Notes under the pieces: generated by a model
Database searches by the model: none
What the model saw: only the letters and a program-made list of their open reading frames with translations
What the model was told of the DNA's origin: nothing
Assembly (NCBI RefSeq): GCF_035046485.1
Contig: NC_085137.1
Coordinates: forward strand, 349,977-413,976
Length of the DNA: 64,000 bases
Source: Aedes albopictus
Lineage: Eukaryota > Arthropoda > Insecta > Diptera > Culicidae
Direction: 5' to 3'
Program-made: the position numbers and the translations under genes
Part shown: positions 36,294 through 48,000 of the stretch, piece after piece
Layout: every line of letters starts with the position of its first letter
Position numbering within the stretch: position 1 is the first letter of the stretch

Positions 36294-37550
36294 GATGTGA
36301 TATCCACAGTCAGCAAAGGAACATAAAGATTTTTGGTCTACGTACCTAATGAGGAATTATTATTGGGATGACTATCGGGAAAAATCTCATTGACTGTTTA
36401 TCGACGAAATGTGGGCTTGAATGTTTGTTTTGATTTGCTTCTCACTAACCAAATGATGATTCCGAGCTTCTCTAGGCGCGAATTTGATGGAATTCGATTT
36501 GTTTGTGATTCAACCGTCAAAATCAGTGCTAAGAAGTTACTGTCGATAATGGGTAACAATTGAGAGGAGTTTTTTTAGTGGTAATATCTAGTTGGTTATA
36601 TGTTATACGGTACATTTGGCAAGAAGCCTCCGAACAATTACTACCGAACAAAATGACTACGGATTGCATTTGGACCTACAGATTCGGGGTTCTCTCTTCT
36701 TCAATTCAAAATGACTTGAAAAGAGTCAAATATTTTCATGGCTAGCGTTGTTGGTGTAATGAAGAATAGGTACCAAATTCTGCTCGCATAGGCGTTTTCT
36801 GCGGTGGTCCATTTTTTTGACCCAAATTTATAACAGTTCTAAAAATTTGGAACGCAAAATAGACCAAGTTCTTCTTAGCTCCACTGGTGTTTGTTTTAAA
36901 TTCCAAATTGCAACTATAATATTTTGAAAGCGGAAGAGTTTACCCTCTGAAATAAATTGTATTCGACTTTTGATTAGGTTCAACTGTAGAATGATCTGTT
37001 TTCGGGTGGCTTTACAATACAAATATCTTTGCCGAGGACACCAACCCGCTATCTCTCCATTGTTTCAAGATACAGACGTATTTTATTAATGACCCCCCAT
37101 AAATCGTTTTATTTATATATTTCGAAAACGCGCAGTTTTGTAAAGTTGCAATGTTCTACAAAGTTATGTAAAATGTCAAAATAAACAACTTTATGCAATT
37201 CAGTATCATAATTTACATTTTATATAACTCATTTTGGTATCATAAAGACCAACTTTCCGAAATGGTTCATTATGAAACTGAAATGAGTTGCATAATGAAA
37301 AAAGATGTATAATGTTCATAATGCAACTCAAATGGGTTGCATTATGAAAAAGTCATTGCATAAAATTTTGTATGGAACTCGTTGCAAAACTCGTTACATA
37401 AATAAGAAGTGAATAGGGTTCTAAAATGTCAATAGGGTTAGTCATGGCTATTTTTTAGTAAAAAATAGCCGTTTTTCGAGGCTCAATAACTATCTTGGAT
37501 GCAAATGGATACAAATCAAACCCCACTAGGTTCAATATGAAGGGCGAACA

Positions 37551-38429
37551 CGATGAAATTGCCACACAGAAAAAAATGTATAACTTTTGATTGCGTTCGC
37601 TAAAATAGCTTTTTTTTATACCATGAATAGTATATTATGTGTAGCTAATACCCTAAAATTTTCATTAAAATCGGTTGAGTATTGGCGGAGATATCGTTGA
37701 AACAAGGAAATTGCCACTTGAGAATCTTGTGCAAACAAACATTTTAGAAAATATCACTTTTTTTCCGTTTCAACGCTGGCGCCAAAAATACTGAACCGAT
37801 TTCAATAAAAAAAATTATGTACGTATGTATGTTGAAGTAGTTTGTCAAAATTTCATTCAATTTGATCATACCGTTAAAAAGTTATAGCCATATATGTCGC
37901 ACTATGTCACAATAAGCAGCTGTGGTTTTTGGTATAGTGTAAATCAAACTGCTCTTACTTTGAAAGTACTCAACAAAAATGGCTGAAATTTTCACTGTAA
38001 ACAGTTTAACACAACAATTGTACACTGTCAAAGTTTTATAAAAATCGGGACAGTGATACCAGTTCTACAGTCAAAATAGTGCACGCGGAACTAAAAATGG
38101 TCAAAAAGCACCTTGAAGCGATTTGAACTTTGGATATTTACTAGAAAAAGTACTGAACCGATTTCAATCAAATTTTTACCACTTATGTAATTGATACTAT
38201 GTTAAGAATATCGAGTGAAATTTTCAAACGTTTTGATGAGGTAACAAAAAAGTTATAGCCTAAGTAATTTTTTGAAATGAGTGCACAAATTTTCTAAAAT
38301 CTCATTTTATGGTATCGACAATATATGCGCCAATACTCAACATAATATACTATTCATGATCAAAAAATTAGCTATTTTGACGAACGCAATCACAAGTTAT
38401 ACAATATTTTCTGTGTGGCAATTTCATCG
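37551..38429. mobile_element. 879 bp foldback / long-TIR element
   Basis: The outer ~90 bp are inverted copies: CGATGAAATTGCCACACAGA and TGATTGCGTTCG on the left, the complement on the right. The middle contains repeats of ACTGAACCGATTTCAAT and AAAAAGTTATAGCC but no coding frame. It separates two halves of a sequence that is contiguous at 34700-34990 (AATATCCTGATTTTTTCGG follows directly there), which confirms it as an insertion. Confidence 0.8.
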
Positions 38430-38729
38430 CTGAATATCCTGATTTTTTCGGCTGTATCCTCGAGAATCCTTAGTAGTGGTTCTTAATTTTAATAGGACCT
38501 ATTTTTGACGCTCTTTAGGCTTACAGGCCAACCACTCAACACGCTCGTTTAACCGGTTACACATACGGTTCAGTGCCTAGGAATGTGGAGTGCGAGTGTA
38601 AGTCTCGGTACTATACACTAAAACCTCAATTAATGCATGTTATTTTTATGCACTTTTAATTTATGCACCTTTTATTATGCCCTGCATAAAAAGAGGGAAA
38701 GCTACTCAGAACCATTATTGTGCATAACA

Positions 38730-39413
38730 ATATTTTATGCAATTCAGTGTCATAATTTCTATTTTATACTACTCATTTCAGTGCCATAATGACCAACTTT
38801 TCCGTACCGGTTCATAATGCAACTGAAATGAGTTGCATAATGAAAAATAGTTGCATAATGTTCATAATGCAACTCATTTGAGTTGCCTTATGAACATTAT
38901 GCTACTCAAATGAGTTGCATTATGAAAAAAATCAATGCATAAAATTTTGTATGGGACTCGTTGCAAAACTCGATTTTTTCAGCACTCTTCGTATTTATCC
39001 AACTCGGCAAGCCTCGTTGGATAAATGTACGACTCGTGCTGAAAAAATCAACTTTTTGCAACTCGTCACATAAATTACTATTATGCAATTCAGTATCATA
39101 ATTTATATTTTATCTAACTCATTTTGGTATCATAATGATCAATTTTTCCGAACTGGTTCATTAAGCAACTGAAATGAGTTGCATAATGAAAAATAGTTGT
39201 GCAACTCGTTTGAGTTGCATTATGAACTTTATGCAACTCAAATGAGTTGCATTATGAAAAAATCATTGCATAAAATTTTGTATGGAACTCATTGCAAAAC
39301 TCGATTTTTCAGCACTCTTCGTATTTATCCAACTCGGCAAGCCTCGTTGGATAAATGTACGACTCGTGCTGAAAAAATCAACTTTTTGCAACTCGTTACA
39401 TAAATAACTATAA
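38730..39413 (+). repeat. Two ~335 bp repeat units with an internal hairpin
   Basis: Each unit has TTATGCAATTCAGTxTCATA, AACTGAAATGAGTTGCATAA, TTGTATGGxACTCGTTGCAA, then a hairpin (CGTATTTATCCAACTCGGCA against GCCTCGTTGGATAAATGTAC) inside TTTTTCAGCAC and GTGCTGAAAAA, ending in CAACTCGT(C/T)ACATAAAT. A 210 bp member without the hairpin is at 37192-37405, and a hairpin-only relative is near 33860-33950. Confidence 0.7.
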
Positions 39414-40294
39414 TAATGACGGCAACTATTAAATACAATGGCGGCCAGGGGGTGTTTATAGGGATGAGCAAATAGAAATCACAGGGGAGTTTCAGGGGGT
39501 CCTAACGGGGTTTCCATGAGATCTCAAGGGAGATTTTCGGGAACATTGCAGAGAGTTTCAAACGATTTTCGACGGGTTTTGGAGGCGTTACAGGTACGTT
39601 TTCGGGGGTTTCCGAGGGTCTCACGTGCGTTTCACTGGATCCGAGGGAATTTTAGAGAGATTTTGGAGGCATTTCAGGAAGTTTCAGAGCATTTTTGGCC
39701 GGATTCAGAGGCATCACGGACGCGTTACAGAGGAGTTTTCGGGGGTTTCGGAGCGTCGTAAGTGCGTTACATGAGGTCCGAGGGGGTTCAAGGGGGATTT
39801 TGGAGGCATTTCAGGAAGTTTCAGAGAATTTCCGATGGGATCCAGACCAGAGGCGTCACGGAAGCGTTGTGAAGGAGTTTAAGGTGCGTTACCTGGGGTT
39901 CGAGAGGGTTTAAGGAGGATCTTTGAGGTGTTTCAGGAAGTTTACGAGGATTTTCAAGGACACCATCCCAAGGTCTTTTGAAACGCCCCTGAAATGCTAT
40001 TTGATTTAAAGATGTTACGACACAGACCTGAAATACCTTGAAACACCCCTGTAATGCTATCATACGCCCTTAAAATGCTCCTGAAACCCCCTGAAATTCT
40101 CTGAAATTACTCTGAAACGCAGGGAAACGCCCTTTAAACCTCTTGTAACGCCTTTTATAGGCTCCTGATCCCATGAATCACCTTGAAACACTGTTCTCCA
40201 GCATACCGCCAAATATCGTTATTAGTACCCGTTGCTCGGACACTGAAAGTTCTCGCAAGTCTTCATAAAGCATGGGCCAAGTTAAACAGACAAA

Positions 40295-40546
40295 TTGGCC
40301 GGATTTCATGAAATCATACCCCGGCTGTTGAGCCTTGCTCGTTGCATTCCTTTTTTTATGGTCATGTGGAAAAGTAATCTTGTCGCAGTTCCCGTCTTAT
40401 ACACTGATCATCGTAGCTTTTACCAGTTTGGTGAGCTCCCCGAAGAAGCTGTTCTCGATCATAATTTTCCATGGCTGATACATACAGTCACATGCCACCT
40501 TAAAGTCGGTGAACAAGTGCAGCCTACAAGTGAAATCCACCATTAG
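40295..40546 (+). other. Duplicated 83-codon open frame, copy 2 (function unknown)
   Basis: Same frame as 36042-36293 (MAGFHEIIPRLLSLARCIPF at the start). It contains LVAVPVLYTDHRSFYQFGEL and PWLIHTVTCHL. No promoter, splice or domain evidence. Confidence 0.3.
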
Positions 40547-41109
40547 GATGTGATATCCACAGTCAGCAAAGGAACATAAAGATTTTTGGTCTACGTACCT
40601 AATGAGGAATTATTATTGGGATGACTATCGGGAAAAATCTCATTGACTGTTTATCGACGAAATGTGGGCTTGAATGTTTGTTTTGATTTGCTTCTCACTA
40701 ACCAAATGATGATTTCGAGCTTCTCTAGGCGCGAATTTGATGGAATTCGATTTGTTTTTGATTCAACATTCAAAATCAGTGCTAAGAAGTTACTGTCGAT
40801 AATGGGTAACAATTGAGAGGAGTTTTTTTTAGCGGTAATATCTAAATGGTTATATGCTATACGGTACATTTGGCAAGAAGCCTCCGAACAATTACTACCG
40901 AACAAAATGACTACGGATTGCATTTGGACCTACAGATTCGGGATTCTCTCTTCTTCATTTCGTTTTTCAAAATAGACTTTGATTCTTTCACATGGAATGG
41001 TTTGATTTAAATAAAATAGAAAGCTGTTTTCTGATACGTTTCGAGTGAGCTTGATTTGTTGTATGATGTCAGAGGGATTTAACGCTTAACCAACTACAAA
41101 TCACATGTT

Positions 41110-41921
41110 ATTTATTTTTTGGTTTTCTTGCTTATACCTTTTATGTATGTACATCTTTTGAACGTGAATTTGTCCCACGTGAAATCGAATGTTTTCGAAT
41201 TTGTAAATTCCTATATGTTTAAGGCGCGTCGTCCAATTTGAATGAGATCGTTTTATGTGGTATGTGTATTTTTTTTCTCTTACTAATATCCGTTTCGAAT
41301 ACTTCACTACTTCGAAAACAATATCTAAACCACTAGTTTTAAAACTATAAACAATGCGATAGGCAAACAACTGAGGCGACTCTCGCTTTCTAAACTGATT
41401 TGGCACAAACGCTTGAAATTGATGTCCAAAGAACAAAGTTTTAGTAGGTACACTTGCCTCTGCTATAAACATGTTTGGCACTTTATAAGATAAGTTTGCC
41501 GTAATCGTTCCTACCGTGTAATATTTTGTATCGAAGAGAGTCGCTGCCTGGTTGAAAAAAGCGCTTTCCTTAGTTTGATTTTGCTTGTTGTCTAAATCGT
41601 TACGAAATGCTAAGCGTTTTCTACGGCTGTCGCAACATTTTATGCTTTGTTATATTGGTAAACTTATTGAACTTTTCATCGGCTATCATCTTACTCCCAC
41701 TCTCTGTGTAAGTTGAGTTGAAATTCTATTAAATGCGTTCCCGAAAAAGTTGTAAAATTCATAGAATTGACGTATTTTTATTTCTTGGTCAGCTAGAGAA
41801 ACTACTCTACTACAATATATTAACTTAGCAAGGTTGTTTGCTTTGTGCTTTTTGTTGTGTGTTTTGTTGAGATTTCTGGTTCACTCGAGGGTGGTCGTCT
41901 TCCTGTCCTCTCGCTCTCTCT
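41110..41921 (-). other. Probable AREL1 3' UTR
   Basis: About 810 bp of single-copy-looking, A/T-rich sequence follow the AREL1 stop on the reverse strand before the dense repeats of 34-41 kb. A canonical AATAAA on the reverse strand lies at 41116-41111 (TTTATT on the + strand). A CT-rich run (CTCGCTCTCTCTCT) lies at 41910-41922, next to the stop codon. UTR status is inferred from position and from the absence of repeats. A 126-codon reverse-strand open frame at 41481-41101 inside it has no recognisable domain. Confidence 0.5.
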
Positions 41922-42024
41922 CTAAACCATTCCGAAGCCTTCGGTGCCTTCGCTGATGGCAAACATGAGAGCACGCTCGAACTGCTCGTAGCTCTCGTAG
42001 TCTGGCAGGCATAGTTGGTTGAAA
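41922..42024 (-). CDS. AREL1: AREL1 last exon: HECT C-terminus and stop
   Basis: 103 bp. The acceptor is TCTAATTTCAG. The first T completes the catalytic Cys (TG|T), followed by FNQLCLPDYESYEQFERALM and FAISEGTEGFGMV, then stop TAG at 41924-41922. The C-terminal length and the EGFGM-type end match the family, so the protein is complete at this end. Confidence 0.95.
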
Positions 42025-45000
42025 CTGAAATTAGAGGATGTTTTAATAGTTTGGCAATTCGTTTGTAATATTGGAACAGACATCTGTAAGTTTTCTATGG
42101 CATATTCAAAAAAGTTTTTATCACAGTACAATAATGTTTACTTTATACCTATAAAATCACTGTTAAGTAGAATGCAATCAGTAATATAAATAATAAAATT
42201 ATTGAACTCTTCTTCAGACCTATGAATCGAAAGAATTCATAGAAAAGTTTCCTGGAGAAGGCCTTAAAGCAATTCCAGTATCATGTATTCCTGATACAAT
42301 TTTTGAAGGCATTTCTGAAGTAATCTCCCAATGAATTTCTAAAGAAATCTCAACAGGAATTTCTACAAGGTTCTCTGCAAAAAATATAAAAAATTGGGGA
42401 ACTTGTGAAGAAATTCCTGAAGAAATTTGTGAAGGAACTTTTGGAGATACCTCTGGCAGAATTCCTAGAGAATATCTAAAAATTTCTGAAGGGATTTGTG
42501 AAAAAAAAAAAATACCTTCTGCAATTCCTGAAGAACTCTCAGGAGATATTTCTAAGAGAAACCATGCCGAAATTTCAGAAGTAATTCCAAAAATCAATTC
42601 CTAGAAAAAACGTCAAATTTTTGAAGGAGTTCCTGAAGAAAAATCAGAAAATCTACTGAAAGCATCTTTGAACAACATTTTCAATAAATCTCAATTGACA
42701 TATTCCCGGGGTAATACTAGAAGAAATCCACGGATGAATTTTTGAAGGAAGCCCTGGTCTTGGCCCAAGGAGATTTTCGTGAAGGACTCTTGAAGAAATG
42801 CGTGTACAGCTAGAGGAATTACCGAATGATTTTTTTTTAATTCATGCTTGAACACGTGGTGGCATTTGTGGAGAAATTCTTAGAGAAAAAAAAATCTTCA
42901 AAATCTTCAGAAGAACTCCTGAAAAAATCTATGTAGAAATCCTTGATGGAATTTTTAATGCAAGGGTGGGAATTTTTGAAAGAATTTCTGAAAAATAATT
43001 GGAATAATCCTGAATGAATCAATTAAAGACTTTCTTAGGAAATCCCCGGAGAAGATGAGGAATGCCTGTACAAGGGACGATTTCTTCACCTCGGGTTAAC
43101 CGGTAAGCTAGGCTTACCCATACAGTTAAACCTGGCTTAACGTTTAAGCCAGGGTGAAGAGATCGCCCCTTAGACAATTACATAAAAAAAATCTATATGC
43201 AATCTCTAGAGGCACTCTAGATTACCGAGAGAATCTTTGGAATTATTTCTGACAGAACTCCAGAGGAATTTCTTGAGGAATTTCTGGAAAAAATTCTGGA
43301 GGGACAAAAACCTCTTAAGCAATCCCAGAATGTATCTCTTTTTGAATTATAGAAAACAATTCAGGAGGAATTCTTGGAGAAATCCCAGAAGAAATTCTCT
43401 GTCGAATTTTTGCACAAATCCTTTGATGAATTCCGGAAAGAACTTTTTTTTTTATTTATATTTATGTGCAACTTGAGCCAATTCTTCACTCCGATAAAAC
43501 TTTTGAGTATTCTTCTGAAGAAATTCCTAGATTATTTTTTTTGAGAAATTTATCAAAATATTTCTGGAGCAATGCCAAAGAATAATTCCTGGAGGATTTT
43601 TTGAAGAAGTTCCTGAAATAATCTTTGAACGAATTTTCTAGGAATAGGGTCCGAACAATCACAGTATTGAGCAAGACCATGCTGAGAGTAAGGGGTTCGA
43701 TATCCGGTCTGTCCAGGAACTTTTCGTAATGGAAATTTACGTTATTTCCCTGGGAGAATTTCTGAAACATTTTTTATGTATCTCAAAGGTTTTAGAATCC
43801 TGGGGAAGTACTATGAGGAATCCAAGATAGGATTTCTTAAGGAAACTTTGGAAGAACTCTTAGATGAATTCCTAAATAAATATCTTAAAGAATAATAAAG
43901 GGACTGTTGAATGAACTTTTGAAACATTCACTGGAGGATTGTCTGAAAGAATTCATATCAGGAATATTTGAAAGACATCCTGGAGACACTTCTGGATGGC
44001 CTTCTAGAAACAAAAAATCTTACAGACATTGAGAAATTTCTGGTGGGATTTATGGACAAAAATCCATGAAGAAGTTTCTTTTAGAATTTTAGCACAAATC
44101 CCTTGATTATTACCTCTCAGGTAATTTCTGGATGTTTGTCTGAAAGAATTTCTGATAGAACCTCTGGAGCAGATTCTATAGTTTCTTGTAAGAATTCCTG
44201 TTGCAAGGAATTTGCTAAAGTAATCGCTAGAGAAATTGTTTGAGAAATTATTAGAGAATAATATTCCTCTGAAACTGGAGGATTTTCTGAAGGAATCGCT
44301 CAAACAATATTTGAAAAAAGTTCTGGTTGGACTACTAGAAACATTTCTTGGGAAATTTCTGAAGGGACCCCTAGTCAAGTTTCGAAGTAATCACTGAAAG
44401 AATTTCTGAGATGAACCTTGCTGACATTTTAGTTAGAATTCATGGAGGAATTCCTAAAGGGATCCGTGAAGTAAATTGTGACAAAACAGCTTCTGTAGGA
44501 ATCCCTCTATGAATTTTTGAGGGTATCTTTGAAGGACTTTGGGAAGGAATCCCTGGAGGAACTCCTGACGATATCTCTGGTGAAATTCCTGGAGGCGGTA
44601 ACCTAAGCACGAATTCCTGCAGGAATTTCTGATCACTGATTGAATTTCTAAAGAAATTCTGAAAGAATCCCTGGAAGAAATCCTGGAGATATCTCTGCGA
44701 GAACTCCCAGAAGCATCTCCTGAAAAATGTCTGGAAGAATGCTGGAACAAAAATTAACGCAGCAATTTCTAGTCTAGTCTAGTCTTGTCAACACATACAT
44801 GAAGGAACCTGTGTGCAGATTCCCGGATAATCTCTAGAATTCCTATAAAAAAAACTCTAAAGGAATTCCTGCAAAAATCTCTATAGGAATCCCTCAGGAA
44901 TCTCAGGGTTTCTGAAAGAACCGCTGGAGCAGATTCTATAGAAATTTCTGAAGAGTTTCCTGTAAGAATTCCTGTTGCAAGGAATTTCTAAAGAAATTGC

Positions 45001-48000
45001 TAGAGAAATTATTTAAGAAATTATTAAAGAATAATATTCCTGAACTGAACTGAACTGAAGGGATCGCTCAAGCAATATTTAAAAAAAGTTCTGGGGATAT
45101 CTCTGGTTGGACTACTGGAAACATTTCTTGGGAATTTTCTGAAGGGTCAAGTTTCGAAGTAATCACTGAAAGAATTTCTGAGGAGAACCTTGCTGACATT
45201 TTAGTTAAAATTCATAGAGGAATTCCTAAAGGGATCCGTGAAGCAAATTGTGACAGAAAAGTTTCTGTAGGAATCCTTCTACGAATTTCTGGGGGTATCT
45301 CTGGTGGACTTTGGGAAGGAATCTCTGAAGGAACTTCTGACGATATCTCTGGTGAAATTCCTGGAGGCGGTAACCTAAGAACGAATTCCTGCAAGAATTG
45401 CTGATCATTGATGGAATTTCTAAAGAAATTCTGAAAGAATCCCTGGAAGAAATCCTGGAGATATCTCTGGGAAAACTCTCAGAAGCATCTCCTGAAAAAA
45501 ATGTCTGGAAGAATGCTGGAACAAAAATTAACGCAGCATATTTCTAGTCTAGTCTAGCCTTGTCTACACATACACAGCCATTCATTGAAACAATCCTGAA
45601 AAATGATAGAACCGACTACTTCCATCATTTTTCTTGTCATTATTAATGCTTGCAGTACATCGTAGATGTATTACAAGGATTAAAGCGACCATGCCTACTG
45701 TGCAGACAAAAATTCACGCAGCAATTTCCAAAAAAAAAACTTGCAAAAATTTCAGAAAAGTTTTTGGAGGAGAGGTGAGGAAATCCTTGAAGAAATTTGT
45801 GATGGAAGATATTCTGAAGGAATATGATAATGAAGAATCCTGAAGGAACTTCTGTGAAGATACCTGTAGAAGAATTCCTTGACATATTCTGAAGAGATTA
45901 TTGCAGGAATCTCTGGGGAATTCACTGCAGGTATTAGAAATATCTGTAGGAATCTCAGCCGGAAGAAATTCTGAAAGAATTTCTACTGGAAACCTGGCTG
46001 AAGAATAAAATAAAATAATTGCCGGAAACCTTGTATGAAGAGATTTATGAAGAAACCCATGGAGCATTTTTTGAAAGAACCCTAAAATAAATGCCCAAAA
46101 GAATTCCTCTGTAGAGGAATTCTAGAAGATTTTCTTAAGAAATTACTGGAAAAAATCTAAACCAAGCATCCCTCATGCAATTTCTGAAGAAATTTCTGAA
46201 GGAACCTGAAGAATTTCTTAAAATAATTCTCCAAGCAACTTGTGTCGAATGATTTTCTGTAGGAATCCCTCTAAAGGAATCTTTGGGGAATATCTAAAGG
46301 AACTCCTGACGATAGCTCTGAAGAAATTCCTAAAATACTTTTTTGCGAAGTTCCTGGAGGAATTCTGGAGTGAAAAAATCCTTGAGAAACATTTGATAAA
46401 AATTCCTTAAAGCGTTTTTTGGGAAACTTCTGAAGATGTTCTGAAACGGATATCTCTTCAGCAATGTCTACAGTTTTGAACTTCTGAAAAACTTTGCAGA
46501 AATTTCTCAAAAAAGATTCCAGGAGGACTTCTTGAAGAAGAATCTTGAAGGATTTTCTGTGGGAATCCCTGAAAAACTCTAAAAAATTGCAGGATCTTGT
46601 GAAGATATACCTGGAGGAATCTCTAGAAGAATGTTTTGAGAAGTTCTGGAAGGAATCCTAAGTTTCTGGAGGGGCCTTTTCTGAAAAAAATCCTGAAGGA
46701 AATTACCAAGTATCCTGAATAAATTTCTGAAGGATTTCCTGTAGGGTTTTTGGCAGGAAACCTTTAAGGAGTTTTGAAAAGGTTTACTAAAATTTCTCCA
46801 GAGGTTACAGAAAAAAATGGCGTAAAACATGTATGAGTTTTTTTGGAAAGATTCCATGGAACATTTCCCTGGAGGAAACCTTAAAAGAGTTTCTGGAGAA
46901 ATTTCTGGACAAAAATCCTTGCCATAGTCTGAAGTAATGTATGGAAAACTTCTTCAGGAAACCCTGCGAAAATTTCTGAAAGAATTCCTGGATGAATCTC
47001 TGAATAAATATCTAAAAGACCTCTTGAAGATCTTTTTAGAAATGTTTGGAGAAACACCTCCACTACTCCTGTAGGAATAATTCTAAAAGGATTTTCTGAA
47101 ACAGTCCCTGGGAAAATGCTGGAGGACCTTCTGAAGAACCCCAGAGGAATAACTGAAATAGTCTCTAAAGAAAATTCTAAATAAATCTCAGCAGGAATTT
47201 ACAATGCAATTTCTGGAGGAGTACTTGATAGAACTCCTGGAGAAATCGCTAGAGGCTTTTCTAGAAAGTTGTTATGAAACTTGAAAAAAAAAAAAATACG
47301 CAGACAATTTTCAAAAGACTCCTTGAAGGTATTTCTGAAAGAACCTCAGAAGAACTTTTATAGCAATTCCTGAAAAAACTTCTTAAGAAACTCTAGAAGG
47401 ATTTCTTTCTTGAAGGAAATAACTTTCTAGAGGGAAAAAAGATTTTTTTTGAAAGTATTGATTGATTGATATGTCTTTATTAAAGAGACTTTCACGCTTT
47501 TTGTTCTTGAAAGTATTCTAAAAGGAATTCTTAGAGAAATTTCTTGCAAAACTTTTGTAGGAATTCTAAAAGAAATCCACAGGTGAAATTTTTGGAGGAA
47601 TCTTCAAAAGCATTTACTGAAGAAATTTCTGAAAAAAAAAATCCTTGAAGGTGTTCCTGGAAGAATTCCTAAAGATAACCTAGAGATACCAGAAGAGTCT
47701 TTTGAGAAATTTCTGAAGAAATTCTGAAACAAATATCGCTTGAGCAATTTCAACGGCAATTTTAAAAAATCAGACACCAGTTTATTTTTTGGAAATTTCT
47801 TCGGCAATTTATTCAGGAGTTTATTGTTTTTTTAATTTCATTAATTTTTTTTGCGGAAGTTCCTTTGCCTTTTTTAGTAGCCTTTCAATCATTTCTATTT
47901 ATTATGTAAGCAATTCTATTGGAATCCTCTTCAGGTAGTTCCTTTGGAAATTCCTTCCATAATGCCTTTGATATTTCATTTGACAATAACTTAGGGAACG

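Larger units (their letters stand above)
34535..36703 (+). repeat. Segmental duplication, copy 1
   Basis: It begins at ATCTTTGCCGAGGACACC, passes TTATATATTTCGAAAACGCG, a G-rich ~135 bp tandem repeat (GGAGGCATTTCAGGAAGTTT, 35040-35690), a C-rich inverted counterpart (CTTTGAAACGCCCCTGAAAT, 35700-35950), and a 690 bp part nearly identical to 40270-40957. It carries the 119 bp MITE that copy 2 lacks. An 83-codon frame (36042-36293) is preserved in copy 2. Confidence 0.75.
37021..40957 (+). repeat. Segmental duplication, copy 2 (interrupted)
   Basis: It is collinear with 34535-36703 but split by about 210 bp at 37192-37405, the 879 bp foldback, and roughly 970 bp of hairpin-bearing repeats at 38515-39490. 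The 40270-40957 part differs from copy 1 by only a handful of bases. The G-rich tandem portion (39510-39960) is shorter than in copy 1 by about 230 bp. Confidence 0.75.

Noticed and set aside
41101..41481. 126-codon reverse-strand frame as a separate gene
   Set aside because: No domain, A/T-rich, and it falls where the AREL1 3' UTR is expected.
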